Shown: piece by piece, positions 32,559 to 42,835 of the stretch | How positions within the stretch are numbered: position 1 is the stretch's first letter | Layout: every line of letters begins with the position of its first letter | NCBI RefSeq assembly: GCF_913058035.1 | Contig: NZ_CAJXPA010000004.1 | Span: 1 to 64,000, forward strand | Direction: 5' to 3' | Length of the DNA: 64,000 nt | From: an uncultured Paraglaciecola sp. | GTDB taxonomy: Bacteria > Pseudomonadota > Gammaproteobacteria > Enterobacterales > Alteromonadaceae | Position numbers and translations under genes: made by a program | The notes under the pieces: model-generated | Seen by the model: the letters and a program-made list of their open reading frames with translations, nothing else | The model's database searches: none | Told to the model about the DNA's origin: nothing

Positions 32559-33728
32559 CTACAAATTGCTAAGAAATTCTAGTTTGCTTTGGTATTTGTC
32601 TGCATCGTGTTTATTGCTGGCTTTATTTTTTGCCTGTTTAAAATAACGTTCACTTTGCTGCAACTCGCCGATTTCATAATAAGCGCGAGCAAGCCCAAAG
32701 TAGACCTCATGTTTTCCTTTGTCTAATGCTAGAGCCCTACGAAAATGAGTAAGGGCTTGGTCCCAACGTTTTTGTTCCATTTCTTGCTCACCCAAATTGA
32801 CATGATAATAAGGATTATTATTTCGTTGAGCGTACACTTTTGCCAAAATCTTTTCAGCTTCTTCAATACGCCCAGTAAACGTATACAAATAAGCTAAATT
32901 TTCAAGTGCAGTCAAACTATCAGGATTTATAACAAGTGCGTGTTGATAAGCTTTTTCAGCTTGTGGAAAATACTCACTTAGTCTGAAAAGAATACCAAGA
33001 TTGACCCATGCAGAATCAAAGTTAGGTTTTACGATCAAGGCTTCTCGAAAATAAGCATAAGCCGTCACAAAGTCTTTTTTTAAAAAAGCATCAGCTCCCT
33101 TGTTGTTGTAAAACATAGATAAAACGGCTTGTTTAGTGACCACTTTTTTGGGGAACCCATATCTTAAAGGTTGAGGATCAAAATCAACCTGGTAACTGCG
33201 GTTATTAATTACAAAAACATCAACTTGTCTTGGAGCCAAAATTTTAATATTAATATGTCCGTTTAGCAGACTAAAACCTGCACGTCTGGTCCAATATTCA
33301 GGGATCATTATCTCTTGAAAGTAGGCGTTGAACCCTGCTTCGCTCGCTAACGCATAGGTCATGATAGACAGTGATAAGCAGTTCGCAGCCTGAAAATGAA
33401 AGGTATCATTTGCATTGGTATTTGCATCGCCTTGATAAAGTAAATTTAATTTAGAGCGGTCAAATATAGCTTTAACTAATGCTTCCATTTGAGCATTTTT
33501 ATTATTCATTGGCTCAAGAGTAGAGGCTACGAATGCCTTGGCGGTATCATCTAAATAAAAAATTTGTTTTTCTGACTGGATGCTGACTTCTGAAAAACCT
33601 GTAAAACCTTGGTCGTATAACAAATGCTCAGAAGGAGGGATTTTGATTATTGAAGACTGGCATGCCATTAAAAATGAACCAGCAATAATCGAAATGAAAA
33701 CATTCTGAATAAATGAAAGCGGTTGCAT
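32559..33728 (-). CDS. Lipoprotein with transglutaminase-like N-domain and C-terminal TPR repeats
   Basis: Lipobox LMAC; NCLSLSIMTYALASEAGF resembles a Cys-containing transglutaminase/SirB1-like core; multiple TPRs (FDSAWVNLGILFRLSEYFPQAEKAYQHALVINPDS). Confidence 0.75.
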   Translation of the reverse strand: MQPLSFIQNVFISIIAGSFLMACQSSIIKIPPSEHLLYDQGFTGFSEVSIQSEKQIFYLDDTAKAFVASTLEPMNNKNAQMEALVKAIFDRSKLNLLYQGDANTNANDTFHFQAANCLSLSIMTYALASEAGFNAYFQEIMIPEYWTRRAGFSLLNGHINIKILAPRQVDVFVINNRSYQVDFDPQPLRYGFPKKVVTKQAVLSMFYNNKGADAFLKKDFVTAYAYFREALIVKPNFDSAWVNLGILFRLSEYFPQAEKAYQHALVINPDSLTALENLAYLYTFTGRIEEAEKILAKVYAQRNNNPYYHVNLGEQEMEQKRWDQALTHFRRALALDKGKHEVYFGLARAYYEIGELQQSERYFKQAKNKASNKHDADKYQSKLEFLSNL

Positions 33729-34546
33729 GATGAATACTCCCAGCAGAATCTAAGTACTATAAACATAGCTGTCATTAGGCATAACTGCTAATTGGTTCAT
33801 CATAAAATGGTGTTAAATCAAATTTTCCATTTTAGTTATTGACCTCTTTTGAACAAGCTTCAAGTAGTGATCTCTTTGTTAAAAGTTGTCTAATTCGAAA
33901 TGGGTTTTATCTAACCCAAAGAACGCCTCGGAATGACTTTTTATTTAACTTTGAAGCGCACTGGAATTCTTCTTGGTCTATTAGCCGCCATCATTTTTTA
34001 AACATTATCTCGTCCAAATCGATATATAAAAAATGATTGTTTAGACGTCTACAAATAACCTACCTTTGACAACGTTGGCTTTTCCGTGATGTTCGTACAT
34101 CGATACAAACGTTTTTACGCAGTGGGTTTTAAAAGCGCAGCAGCGCCACTACCATGACAAAATGGCAACCACATAATTGAGTTTGTGTCGTGTTCTGAAT
34201 AAGTCCTGACGAGTGGATTATGCATCAAAATAGGCCTCAAAATTTTGAGACGAGTATCGTATGTTTTCCCGAATGTAGCGAAACAGAGTCTTTTAATTAA
34301 TATACCCAATTAAGCACCTTGCCTTTTTCTTATTAACTAGTACTCAAGAATCTATATATTGAAATTATCCAGTAAACCCAAGTTGCTTTGGTAATGCGTG
34401 GATAGTAATTAACATTGGCGAACAGTTTGTCATTTTATTCTAAAATTTTGATTGGCAACGGTATTTGCTGGCGCAAAATACATTGAAATTTAATTTTAAA
34501 AAGAAAAATATGCCAAACCAGTCTTTAAATTTATTCTCTCGGTTTA

Positions 34547-34581
34547 AAAACTCTTAATAACACTTTTTTAGTAAGAGTTTT
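34547..34581. repeat. Hairpin in long noncoding gap upstream of mtnN
   Basis: AAAACTCTTA, 15-nt loop, TAAGAGTTTT (10-bp perfect stem). Confidence 0.5.
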
Positions 34582-34876
34582 AGTTTCATCCTGATTTAAA
34601 GATATTTTTACTTTCTACAAAACCTTTTCAAATTTTCAAATGTTTGAACATAACAAAATATTGTTAGTTCACTCGACACAATACGAAGGGCCTGACAACT
34701 AATAGATATGATAATTACAAGTAAGATAGTCGCGCTTCTCATGCATTACCTGTCACTTAAAGAATACGTTGTGTTTATAATAAGCTTTTCAAACTTTTGA
34801 GTTGTTTTATAAACTAAGCAGACGTAATAGACTTAGGTAACAATCTCATCAACTAATTTCAAATAAAGAAGACAAT

Positions 34877-35572
34877 ATGAAAATAGCTATTTTAGGTGCG
34901 ATGGATCAAGAAATAACTCTTATTCGTGCATCTTTAGAAAATTGCCAAGAACGACATTTTAATCACCTTACGGTATACATTGGCAAACTGGGTGAAGCAG
35001 AAGTGGCTTTGGTCAAATGCGGAATAGGTAAAGTGGCAGCATCCGTATCGACTAGTGTTGTAGTTCATCATTTCGCTCCAGATTTTGTCATAAACACTGG
35101 CTCAGCTGGCGGTTTTTCGAGTCATCTCAACATTGGCGACATCGTAATAGCGACGGAGTTACGCCATCACGATGCAGACTTAACTCACTTTGGCTACGAA
35201 CTTGGTCAAACTGCAGGTATGCCGGCATATTTTGAATCCGACAAAAATTTACTTAAGCACGCCTCTCAAGCTGCTGCTAATTTACAAAACGTACAGGTAC
35301 AACAAGGGCTTATTTGTACAGGAGATTCCTTTGTCGGAAGCGATGAAGCTGCAGCGGTTATTAAGAAAAACTTCCCTTCTGCTTGCGCAGTAGAGATGGA
35401 AGGTGTGGCTATTGCTCAGAGCTGCTATTTATTAGGTACCCCCTTTTTGGTGATCCGCTCTTTGTCTGACATTGCTGGCAAAACTTCGACAGTTTCTTTT
35501 GAAGCTTACCTCGATCAAGCAGCTAAAAATTCAGCCAACCTTGTCATGCAAACTATTGCAAGATTAGCCTAG
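34877..35572 (+). CDS. mtnN: 5'-methylthioadenosine/S-adenosylhomocysteine nucleosidase
   Basis: MKIAILGAMDQEITLI, NTGSAGGF, CAVEMEGVAIAQ, RSLSDIAG. Confidence 0.95.
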   Translation: MKIAILGAMDQEITLIRASLENCQERHFNHLTVYIGKLGEAEVALVKCGIGKVAASVSTSVVVHHFAPDFVINTGSAGGFSSHLNIGDIVIATELRHHDADLTHFGYELGQTAGMPAYFESDKNLLKHASQAAANLQNVQVQQGLICTGDSFVGSDEAAAVIKKNFPSACAVEMEGVAIAQSCYLLGTPFLVIRSLSDIAGKTSTVSFEAYLDQAAKNSANLVMQTIARLA

Positions 35573-36534
35573 TGCATGGTCTTATCAATACCCTGCTGAG
35601 CGAGCATTTTTTGCCATTTTGGGTATTGTTATTGGTTGTATTGATTGAACATTACTTACCTTGGCCTGACAAGTTCCACCCCATCACTTTTATAAAAATA
35701 TTGGCAAAAGGAATGCAGGCTAAAGTACTTTTTGCAGAACGAAATTCTAAAAGGCAACAAAAAATGTCAGGCGCATTAGCTTGTATCGTTTTGCTTCTAC
35801 CTTTTTGTAGTATATTAATAGTTATTAAATACTTCTCTGAATACCCTATTTTTTTTGAAGCCTTAATGTTGCTTGTTGCTTTGAGATTCAAAGACATTAC
35901 TAAACAAACACGCAGAGTCACTGCTGCATTATCCAAACAAAAAAAAATGTTAGCGAGACATGCACTATCACAAATAGTGTTAAGGGAAACACAGAAGATG
36001 TCCTCCTTAGGTATGGTCAAGGCCAATATTGAGTCAATATTGTTACGATATAGCTACCAGTATTGTGCGGTGATTTTCTGGTACTTTATATCGGGAGGTA
36101 TGGGTGCCCTAACCTATCGCTTAATCTACGAATTATCTTTATGTTGGAATAATAAGTTACCTAAGTTTAGACATTTTGGACGGCCTGTAAGGCACGTTGT
36201 TAATATATTACAGTGGTTACCAAGCAAGTTAGCCTGTTTGAGTATTGTGTTAGTTGTCAACATTAACCAAGGCACAAAAGCGTTATTTCAGCGTATTAGT
36301 TATCAATGTAATCATTTGTTTATCTTAAATTTGTGTGGGGCAAGTTTTGGTATCGAGCTCGGCGGACCAGCTTATTATGAGCAGCGAAAAGTTCTCTCCA
36401 GTAAATGTGGTGGAAACAGGCCAGTCATCCTATCAGATAATATCAGAGCTATAGCGGCAACAAATCGTGCAACATGGGTATGGTTAACGCTGTATTTTAT
36501 GGGCTGTACGCTTTCATTTTTAGTGACTAGGTAA
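35572..36534 (+). CDS. Divergent CobD/CbiB (AmpE-clan) membrane protein
   Basis: Alignable by eye to CbiB: RHALSQIVLRETQKMSSLGMVKANIES...ISGGMGALTYRLIYEL and LCGASFGIELGGPAYY; follows mtnN with overlapping stop/start. Confidence 0.75.
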   Translation: MHGLINTLLSEHFLPFWVLLLVVLIEHYLPWPDKFHPITFIKILAKGMQAKVLFAERNSKRQQKMSGALACIVLLLPFCSILIVIKYFSEYPIFFEALMLLVALRFKDITKQTRRVTAALSKQKKMLARHALSQIVLRETQKMSSLGMVKANIESILLRYSYQYCAVIFWYFISGGMGALTYRLIYELSLCWNNKLPKFRHFGRPVRHVVNILQWLPSKLACLSIVLVVNINQGTKALFQRISYQCNHLFILNLCGASFGIELGGPAYYEQRKVLSSKCGGNRPVILSDNIRAIAATNRATWVWLTLYFMGCTLSFLVTR

Positions 36535-36619
36535 TTGACTTGGCAATTGCTAATCCCCTTTACACTGTGCAACGTACTATTTATTATCAACATTTACTTA
36601 ACTAGACAGAGAATATCTT

Positions 36620-36994
36620 ATGTTTAACCGCGTCACCTTTTGGGTATTGGGCTTACTAAGTTTTACAGCTTATTCTGCCAATGTCAGTAATATCGGCCAA
36701 CAAGAACTACTTGTGGCAGACTCAAACAACGTAGCGATAATAGATGTACGCACACCTGAAGAATTCCAACAAGGGCATGTACCGAATGCGATAAATGTAC
36801 CTTTGAGTAAGATTATTGGTGATCCTACTGTTTTGACTTTCTCGAAGGAAAAAATAATAGTGCTTTATTGTCGTTCTGGTTACCGAGCAGGTAAAGCCGC
36901 CGAAGCGTTAGAGGAGGATGGCTACCAAAATCTACGACATCTAGAAGGTGATATGCAAGGCTGGTTAAAAGCGGGGCTATCTATTGAAAAATAA
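36620..36994 (+). CDS. Exported single-domain rhodanese-like protein
   Basis: Signal peptide; VAIIDVRTPEEFQQGHVPNAINVP, active-site loop YCRSGYRAG. Confidence 0.92.
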   Translation: MFNRVTFWVLGLLSFTAYSANVSNIGQQELLVADSNNVAIIDVRTPEEFQQGHVPNAINVPLSKIIGDPTVLTFSKEKIIVLYCRSGYRAGKAAEALEEDGYQNLRHLEGDMQGWLKAGLSIEK

Positions 36995-37042
36995 CGAAAC
37001 AGAGTTATTGTTTAAATTATTAGGTGGAAGGTAAAATTTGTT

Positions 37043-37465
37043 ATGAATATTACTTTAACCACTCCAGCCATGTTATTTCCGGCAATATCTTTACTTTTGC
37101 TTGCCTATACCAACCGCTTTTTAGCCCTTGCTAGCATTATAAGAAATTTTGATTTAAGTGATAATAACGAAAATGACCAGGAACAAATTCAAAATCTACG
37201 CTCACGTATTCAGTTAATCAAAAATATGCAAGGTGCTGGTATGGGCAGTTTTTTCTTATGTGTATTATCTATGCTAGCAATTTATGCTGAATATCAAACA
37301 ATAGGAAGTTCAATATTCGCCTCTAGTCTTGTGCTACTGCTTTACTCATTATGGCTATCGGTGAGAGAAATACACATTTCTGTCGAAGCACTGGATATGT
37401 ATTTAAGTAACTTGAATTTACCAACCAAGAAACGTTCTTTGGGTAAAACCAACACTGAACGATAA
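37043..37465 (+). CDS. DUF2721 family membrane protein
   Basis: Size, 3 TM helices, TPAMLFPAISLLLLAYTNRFLALASIIR typical of DUF2721. Confidence 0.8.
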   Translation: MNITLTTPAMLFPAISLLLLAYTNRFLALASIIRNFDLSDNNENDQEQIQNLRSRIQLIKNMQGAGMGSFFLCVLSMLAIYAEYQTIGSSIFASSLVLLLYSLWLSVREIHISVEALDMYLSNLNLPTKKRSLGKTNTER

Positions 37466-37495
37466 ATGCAAAATAACATGAATCGGAATATATTT

Positions 37496-37537
37496 AGGTA
37501 GGCCTACTCTCAATGAAACGGGTCTACCTGATTTTTT
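37496..37537 (+). terminator. Putative terminator between the DUF2721 gene and tyrS
   Basis: AGGTAG(GCC) ... (GGGT)CTACCT followed by ATTTTTTATT. Confidence 0.5.
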
Positions 37538-38735
37538 ATTTGAAATTTATACGGGCAAATTTTCGTTTGCCAACTTGCAAAACGGCCTGAAGAGGTCGGT
37601 CAAACTGATGTTTAATGTTATCAACTTTTTCACCATCAATCTTCACTGCGCCTTGCTTAATCATGCGCATTGCATCAGAGGTTGAATTGACTAATCTTGT
37701 GTCTTTCAATACATTCGCGATCATTAGGCCTTCGATTGGTAGTGAAAATTCAAACTCTGACATTTCATCAGGGATGGCATTTTTCTGAAAGCGTTGAATA
37801 AAATCTTGGTGTGCCGAATCTGCATCTTCTTTACTGTGAAAACGCGCGATCAACTCTTTTGCTAACTCAATTTTTGTATCTCGCGGGTTAGCCCCTGCTT
37901 CAACATTTTGTTTAATGACTTCGATTTCATTTTTAGGAGTAAAGCTCAATAAGTCGTAATAGCGCCACATTAAATCATCTGATATAGACATTATTTTACC
38001 AAACATATCATTGGGTACATCAGTAATTGCGATATAATTACCCAAGGATTTAGACATCTTTTGCACACCATCTAACCCTTCAAGCAAAGGCATCATCAAT
38101 ACTGTTTGTTGCCTTTGACCTTCAGACTTTTGTAATTCTCTACCCATCAAAAGATTAAACCGTTGATCCGTTCCACCTAATTCAACATCCGCTTGTAACG
38201 CAACGGAGTCCCAACCTTGCACAAGAGGATAGAGAAATTCATGGATCGCTATAGGTTGTCCAGTGGTATAACGTTTTTTAAAGTCATCTCTTTCTAACAT
38301 ACGCGCAACTGTCTGATTAGAAGCAAGTTTTATCATACCTGCAGCACCCAATTTATCCATCCACTGGGAGTTAAATCGAATAGTCGTTTTTACTGGGTCG
38401 AGGATTTTGAATACTTGCTCCTTGTAAGTTTCAGCGTTGGTCAATACGTCTTCTTTTGTTAATGGCTTTCGAGTAATGTTTTTGCCCGTAGGATCGCCGA
38501 TCATGCCAGTGAAATCACCAATCAGAAAAATGACCTCATGACCTAACTGCTGGAAAGTGCGCAGTTTGTTAATTAAAACAGTATGACCTAAATGTAGATC
38601 TGGTGCGGTAGGATCGAAACCAGCTTTGATTTTTAATGGTTTACCTTCTTTTAGTTTGGCAATCAGTTCATCTTCTAATAATATTTCTTCTGCTCCGCGC
38701 TGAATTTCAGCCATCGCACTTTGCCAATCCGTCAT
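37536..38735 (-). CDS. tyrS: Tyrosyl-tRNA synthetase
   Basis: [19 protein letters not shown] (HIGH-like), KMSKSLGN, C-terminal S4 domain. Confidence 0.97.
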   Translation of the reverse strand: MTDWQSAMAEIQRGAEEILLEDELIAKLKEGKPLKIKAGFDPTAPDLHLGHTVLINKLRTFQQLGHEVIFLIGDFTGMIGDPTGKNITRKPLTKEDVLTNAETYKEQVFKILDPVKTTIRFNSQWMDKLGAAGMIKLASNQTVARMLERDDFKKRYTTGQPIAIHEFLYPLVQGWDSVALQADVELGGTDQRFNLLMGRELQKSEGQRQQTVLMMPLLEGLDGVQKMSKSLGNYIAITDVPNDMFGKIMSISDDLMWRYYDLLSFTPKNEIEVIKQNVEAGANPRDTKIELAKELIARFHSKEDADSAHQDFIQRFQKNAIPDEMSEFEFSLPIEGLMIANVLKDTRLVNSTSDAMRMIKQGAVKIDGEKVDNIKHQFDRPLQAVLQVGKRKFARINFK

Positions 38736-38813
38736 TTTTATAGCCTTGTTAAAAATATGCTTTTTATTCTACTATCTTTATTTTACTTGCCAAGCCCCAG
38801 CAATGAAAGGGCT

Positions 38814-40238
38814 ATGACATTTTTTACGTTAACTAAAAATGATTACACACACAGAAAATCTGTTCAAAAAACCAGCAGTAGCTGGAAAATCATCTGTAAT
38901 CCATATATTCTCTGCATACGTTTTCTATCTTGTGTTGTATTTGTGATTAAAAAGTCTTTCAAAAACCTACCTAAACCACATAGATGGCTTATATCTGGGG
39001 TTGCTGGTTTTTTATTTATTTTGTTTCTTTTCCCATCTGAACCTGTCAGTGCGTTCAAAAACTTGGGTTCTACTTTAGAGATAGGGAAACGTTATGATCT
39101 AGAAATTAACTTTGATACGTTTCCTGTTCAAAAGGATTCCGGTCTTAAAGAAATAAATGAAGTTAACTCAGTTGTTGTCAAGAAGGGCGATAATTTAGCC
39201 ATGATATTCAAACGCAATGGTTTGTCACCTCAGCAAACATATCGTGTCAGCAAAGCAGGTGAACTAGCCAAAAAACTGCTTAAAATAATGCCTGGTGAGG
39301 TATTAGAATTACAAATAGACCCACAGGGTCAAATAATCACACTACAATATCCGTTCTCAAGCACGGATACATTAATTATCAGTAAAGATGAGCATAATAC
39401 GTTCACCAGCAAAATTGAAACTCTCGAAGTTGATACTCGCTTAAATTACACCCAAGGCGAAGTGACCAACAGTTTTTGGAATGCGGGCCTGAAGGCAAAT
39501 TTAACCGATAACCAAATCATGCAAGTAGCGGGTATTTTTGGTTGGGATATTGATTTTGCCTTAGGTCTTAGGGCTGGTGATAGCTTTTATGTGATGTTTG
39601 AAGAACATTATATCAATGGTGAATTTATTGAAAATGCAGACATAGTCGCTGCGCAGTTTGTCAACCAAGGTGAAGCGTATACGGCCATACGTTATAATGA
39701 TGGAAACTTTTATACACCTGAAGGTCGCAGTATGCGCAAAAGCTTCTTGCGTGCGCCGGTTAACTTTAGATACATAAGCTCTAGCTTCAAGAAAAATCGC
39801 TTCCACCCCGTCCAAAAACGCTGGAAAGCACACAGAGGAGTAGACTACGCAGCTGACAGGGGCACACCAGTCATTGCTGCAGGTGATGGTAGGGTGATTA
39901 AATCAGCCTATGACAAATACAATGGTCACCATGTATTTATTCAACACGGTGAAAAGTATGTGACTAAATACCTTCATTTTACTAAACGCAAAGTAAAAAG
40001 AGGTCAGACAGTTAAACAAGGACAACTGATAGGCACGGTAGGATCGACAGGTTTAGCATCAGGACCACATTTGCATTATGAATTTTTAGTCGATGGAGTG
40101 CATCGCAACCCACGCACGGTCAACTTGCCAAAAGCTGAGTCTATCGCCAAAAAAGAGAAGACTAAGTTTATTGATATCGCCACAGTTAGATTACAGCAGT
40201 TAAATAATAACAAGCGTATTATGTTGGCAATGAATTAG
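38814..40238 (+). CDS. M23-family murein endopeptidase (MepM/YebA-like)
   Basis: LysM-like/OapA region then HRGVDYAADRGTPVIAAGDG...GLASGPHLHYEF; ORF opens 38721 but ATG 38814 with upstream GAAAGG is the likelier start. Confidence 0.88.
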   Translation: MTFFTLTKNDYTHRKSVQKTSSSWKIICNPYILCIRFLSCVVFVIKKSFKNLPKPHRWLISGVAGFLFILFLFPSEPVSAFKNLGSTLEIGKRYDLEINFDTFPVQKDSGLKEINEVNSVVVKKGDNLAMIFKRNGLSPQQTYRVSKAGELAKKLLKIMPGEVLELQIDPQGQIITLQYPFSSTDTLIISKDEHNTFTSKIETLEVDTRLNYTQGEVTNSFWNAGLKANLTDNQIMQVAGIFGWDIDFALGLRAGDSFYVMFEEHYINGEFIENADIVAAQFVNQGEAYTAIRYNDGNFYTPEGRSMRKSFLRAPVNFRYISSSFKKNRFHPVQKRWKAHRGVDYAADRGTPVIAAGDGRVIKSAYDKYNGHHVFIQHGEKYVTKYLHFTKRKVKRGQTVKQGQLIGTVGSTGLASGPHLHYEFLVDGVHRNPRTVNLPKAESIAKKEKTKFIDIATVRLQQLNNNKRIMLAMN

Positions 40239-40246
40239 GGGCTTTT

Positions 40247-41380
40247 ATGCCACAACTATATTTAGGATTGATGTCTGGGACCAGTATCGATGGAGTCGAT
40301 GTGGCATTGGTTGACTTTTCTGGCTCTCATCCGAGGTTACTAGATTGTCGAACCTTCCCTTTTCCATCTAATTTGTGTGATGAATTACATCGACTATGCG
40401 CACCTAGCGAAAATGAAATAGAACTGATGGGCCATGCAGATAGAGCTATAGCTAAGATATTTGCTGAGGCGTCGCTACAGTTACTTAAGGACAACTATAT
40501 TCGTCCTGACCAAATCACAGCTATTGGATCGCATGGGCAAACTATTCGGCATATACCTCTTGGGGAGTTAAGCTTTAGCTTACAAATTGGCGACCCTAAT
40601 ACTTTAGCAATATTAACAGGTATTGATGTCATCGCTGACTTTAGGCGAAAAGACATCGCCTTAGGTGGCCAAGGTGCACCCTTAGTACCGGCTTTTCACA
40701 AAGCAGTATTTGCTGACCCAACAAAATCAATAGCTGTAGTGAACATTGGTGGAATAGCAAATATTACTTACCTACCCAAATGTGACTCTGATGATATTAT
40801 TGGATTTGATACTGGTCCTGGTAATACCTTGTTAGATGCCTGGTGTAGGCGACATACAGGTCAAAGTTATGATGAAAAAGGACAATGGGCTGCGCAACGT
40901 TCAGCAGATCCAGAATTGTTACAACTATTGTCCAAACATCCCTATTTTTTATTGCCCGCACCTAAAAGTACCGGACGTGAGCAATTTAACTTACCATGGT
41001 TGGATAAAAATCTAAGTTGTATAGCTCGTCAAATCGATCCACAGGTTGTGCAGGCAACATTAGTAATGTTGACCACCGACACGATTGCTAAGCAAGTTCT
41101 ACAATTTAAAGACGTTGAACAAGTGTATATCTGCGGTGGTGGTGTTCAAAATGAGTTTTTAGTGGAAGAGCTAGAATCTTCACTACATGAATGTGAGCTA
41201 TACACTACAGACGAATTAGGCGTAGAAGCTGATGCAGTTGAAGCCATGGCATTTGCTTGGCTTGCCTATGCTTACGTTAACAATATTCAAGGCAGCGTGC
41301 CCAGTGTGACAGGCGCAGCAAAAGGAGCTGTGTTAGGCACTTTTTGTCCAGGTAGAGAAAAAAAATTGCAAAACGAATAA
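40247..41380 (+). CDS. anmK: Anhydro-N-acetylmuramic acid kinase
   Basis: YLGLMSGTSIDGVDVALVDF, GSHGQTIRH, NIGGIANITYL, GFDTGPGN. Confidence 0.96.
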   Translation: MPQLYLGLMSGTSIDGVDVALVDFSGSHPRLLDCRTFPFPSNLCDELHRLCAPSENEIELMGHADRAIAKIFAEASLQLLKDNYIRPDQITAIGSHGQTIRHIPLGELSFSLQIGDPNTLAILTGIDVIADFRRKDIALGGQGAPLVPAFHKAVFADPTKSIAVVNIGGIANITYLPKCDSDDIIGFDTGPGNTLLDAWCRRHTGQSYDEKGQWAAQRSADPELLQLLSKHPYFLLPAPKSTGREQFNLPWLDKNLSCIARQIDPQVVQATLVMLTTDTIAKQVLQFKDVEQVYICGGGVQNEFLVEELESSLHECELYTTDELGVEADAVEAMAFAWLAYAYVNNIQGSVPSVTGAAKGAVLGTFCPGREKKLQNE

Positions 41381-41459
41381 GCGATTAAGGACGTATCGTT
41401 ACATGTAAACTTTCAAGCCTATGGTGGCAAGGTTGAATTGATGGTTTATACCTGTCTAC

Positions 41460-41624
41460 TCACAATCGCAAGATTCCAAAATACCAAGCTTCATTACCTG
41501 ATTTATAAGCTTTTATCATCTCAGCAGCGAAAACGATATTTTTCCACACGCTGACTGTAGTGTTACAGAACATTTTTGAGGCTTTATATTTAATGTCACC
41601 ACCGTAAGAAAAGAAGTTAACCAT
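41460..41624 (-). CDS. Possible 54-aa small ORF or C-terminal gene remnant
   Basis: MVNFFSYGGDIKYKASKMFCNTTVSVWKNIVFAAEMIKAYKSGNEAWYFGILRL*; protein-like composition, no clear RBS, family not recognised. Confidence 0.3.
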   Translation of the reverse strand: MVNFFSYGGDIKYKASKMFCNTTVSVWKNIVFAAEMIKAYKSGNEAWYFGILRL

Positions 41625-41695
41625 GTTGAAACGTGGTCTGATTTATGACTAGGTAACGAAACAATGTTACCTATTCATGATTTCATCAACGTCAC

Positions 41696-42811
41696 TCACA
41701 ATTCAAAATACTCAGTAAAACACTTGTACAATTGGGTGCCACTTAGAACAGAAGCTGAGGGGAAATGCAAAATTGCGACCAAATCACAAGGCGCTAATAT
41801 GTCTGTTGTTGCTCTATCTGAGTCTAAATTATCAACATTAAGCACTCTAGCTAATACTTCATCTTTTTTGACAATATCACCTGGTTTGGCGATGTATTCC
41901 ACTATGCCACCTTGCTGAGTAAAAAGTGTCTTGTAGTGATTTAGTGTGACGGCCTTACGTGTCATATTTTCCGGCAGAGTTGAACTGCCAGGTAAACATC
42001 CCTTTGCAGTTAGGTAAGTCAGAATACTTTTAGCATCATATTCACCCTCTTGAAAATTAATGACTTCTTGGCTACCCATCTCTAACGTAAAAGCCTCAAC
42101 TGCAAAATCAACTGGTTGTTGACGTTGATTACTGACTAAATCTGTCAGCAACCACCATGGACAAAATGTAGCTTCATCCAAGGCTCCTGAAAACACATTA
42201 GGCATAAATATCACATGGGGAATATTGAATAAACTAGCTGAAGCCTTAGCATATTCGGGAACGTAAATATGTCGTGTGGAAACGGGGCCATTATGCAAGT
42301 CCAAAACATAATCTGCATCAAAGGCTAGTTGCTGCAGTTTCAAATTAAGATGCTGGGCCAGACCAATACCCCATGTTTCGTCTAGTCTAGATTGTAATTG
42401 TTGTTTCATTTTTTTTCGAAAACGAAATTTGATAGACTGAACAGCTTCCTCATCATCAATACTATGTGCAAATTCACGAATAAAAGCGTCATCATAATAA
42501 TAACCACGATTCCAGTTTGTGCCATTAACTGGGTCAAAACGCCCTAAGGTATATTCACCTGCCTTGATGTTGGTGCCAACCGGGTTACAGTTTGGCACCA
42601 ACAACACCTCTCCACATATTGGTAAATTTTTTAGCCATTGAATAAGTTGATAAATAACTACATTGCCTTGCACCTCAGCACCGTGGATTGAACTCTGGAT
42701 ATACACTTTTGGTCCAGGCTGTTTGCCAACAAATCGATACAAAGGCACATTCATGTTTCGTCCAGATGCGTTTTGAGCGACCACTATGTGTTCTTTGAGC
42801 AGCTTATTCAT
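41696..42811 (-). CDS. Succinylglutamate desuccinylase/aspartoacylase family zinc carboxypeptidase-like protein
   Basis: SSIHGAEVQGN (Zn ligands), NPVG, DLHNG, EMGSQEVINF. Confidence 0.88.
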   Translation of the reverse strand: MNKLLKEHIVVAQNASGRNMNVPLYRFVGKQPGPKVYIQSSIHGAEVQGNVVIYQLIQWLKNLPICGEVLLVPNCNPVGTNIKAGEYTLGRFDPVNGTNWNRGYYYDDAFIREFAHSIDDEEAVQSIKFRFRKKMKQQLQSRLDETWGIGLAQHLNLKLQQLAFDADYVLDLHNGPVSTRHIYVPEYAKASASLFNIPHVIFMPNVFSGALDEATFCPWWLLTDLVSNQRQQPVDFAVEAFTLEMGSQEVINFQEGEYDAKSILTYLTAKGCLPGSSTLPENMTRKAVTLNHYKTLFTQQGGIVEYIAKPGDIVKKDEVLARVLNVDNLDSDRATTDILAPCDLVAILHFPSASVLSGTQLYKCFTEYFEL

Positions 42812-42835
42812 ACAAGTTGTTGTCCTATTGAAATG

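Noticed and set aside
34035-34058. Perfect AGACGTCT met-box-like octamer (34043-34050) in the gap upstream of mtnN
   Set aside because: Neighbouring 8-mers (TGATTGTT, ACAAATAA) match the consensus poorly; MetJ needs at least two tandem boxes, and the site is over 800 bp from mtnN. Likely chance.
34115-34309. 64-aa minus-strand ORF (MGILIKRLCFATFGKTYDTRL...GSGAAALLKPTA)
   Set aside because: No recognisable family or RBS; lies in the possible decayed region, so more likely a spurious frame.
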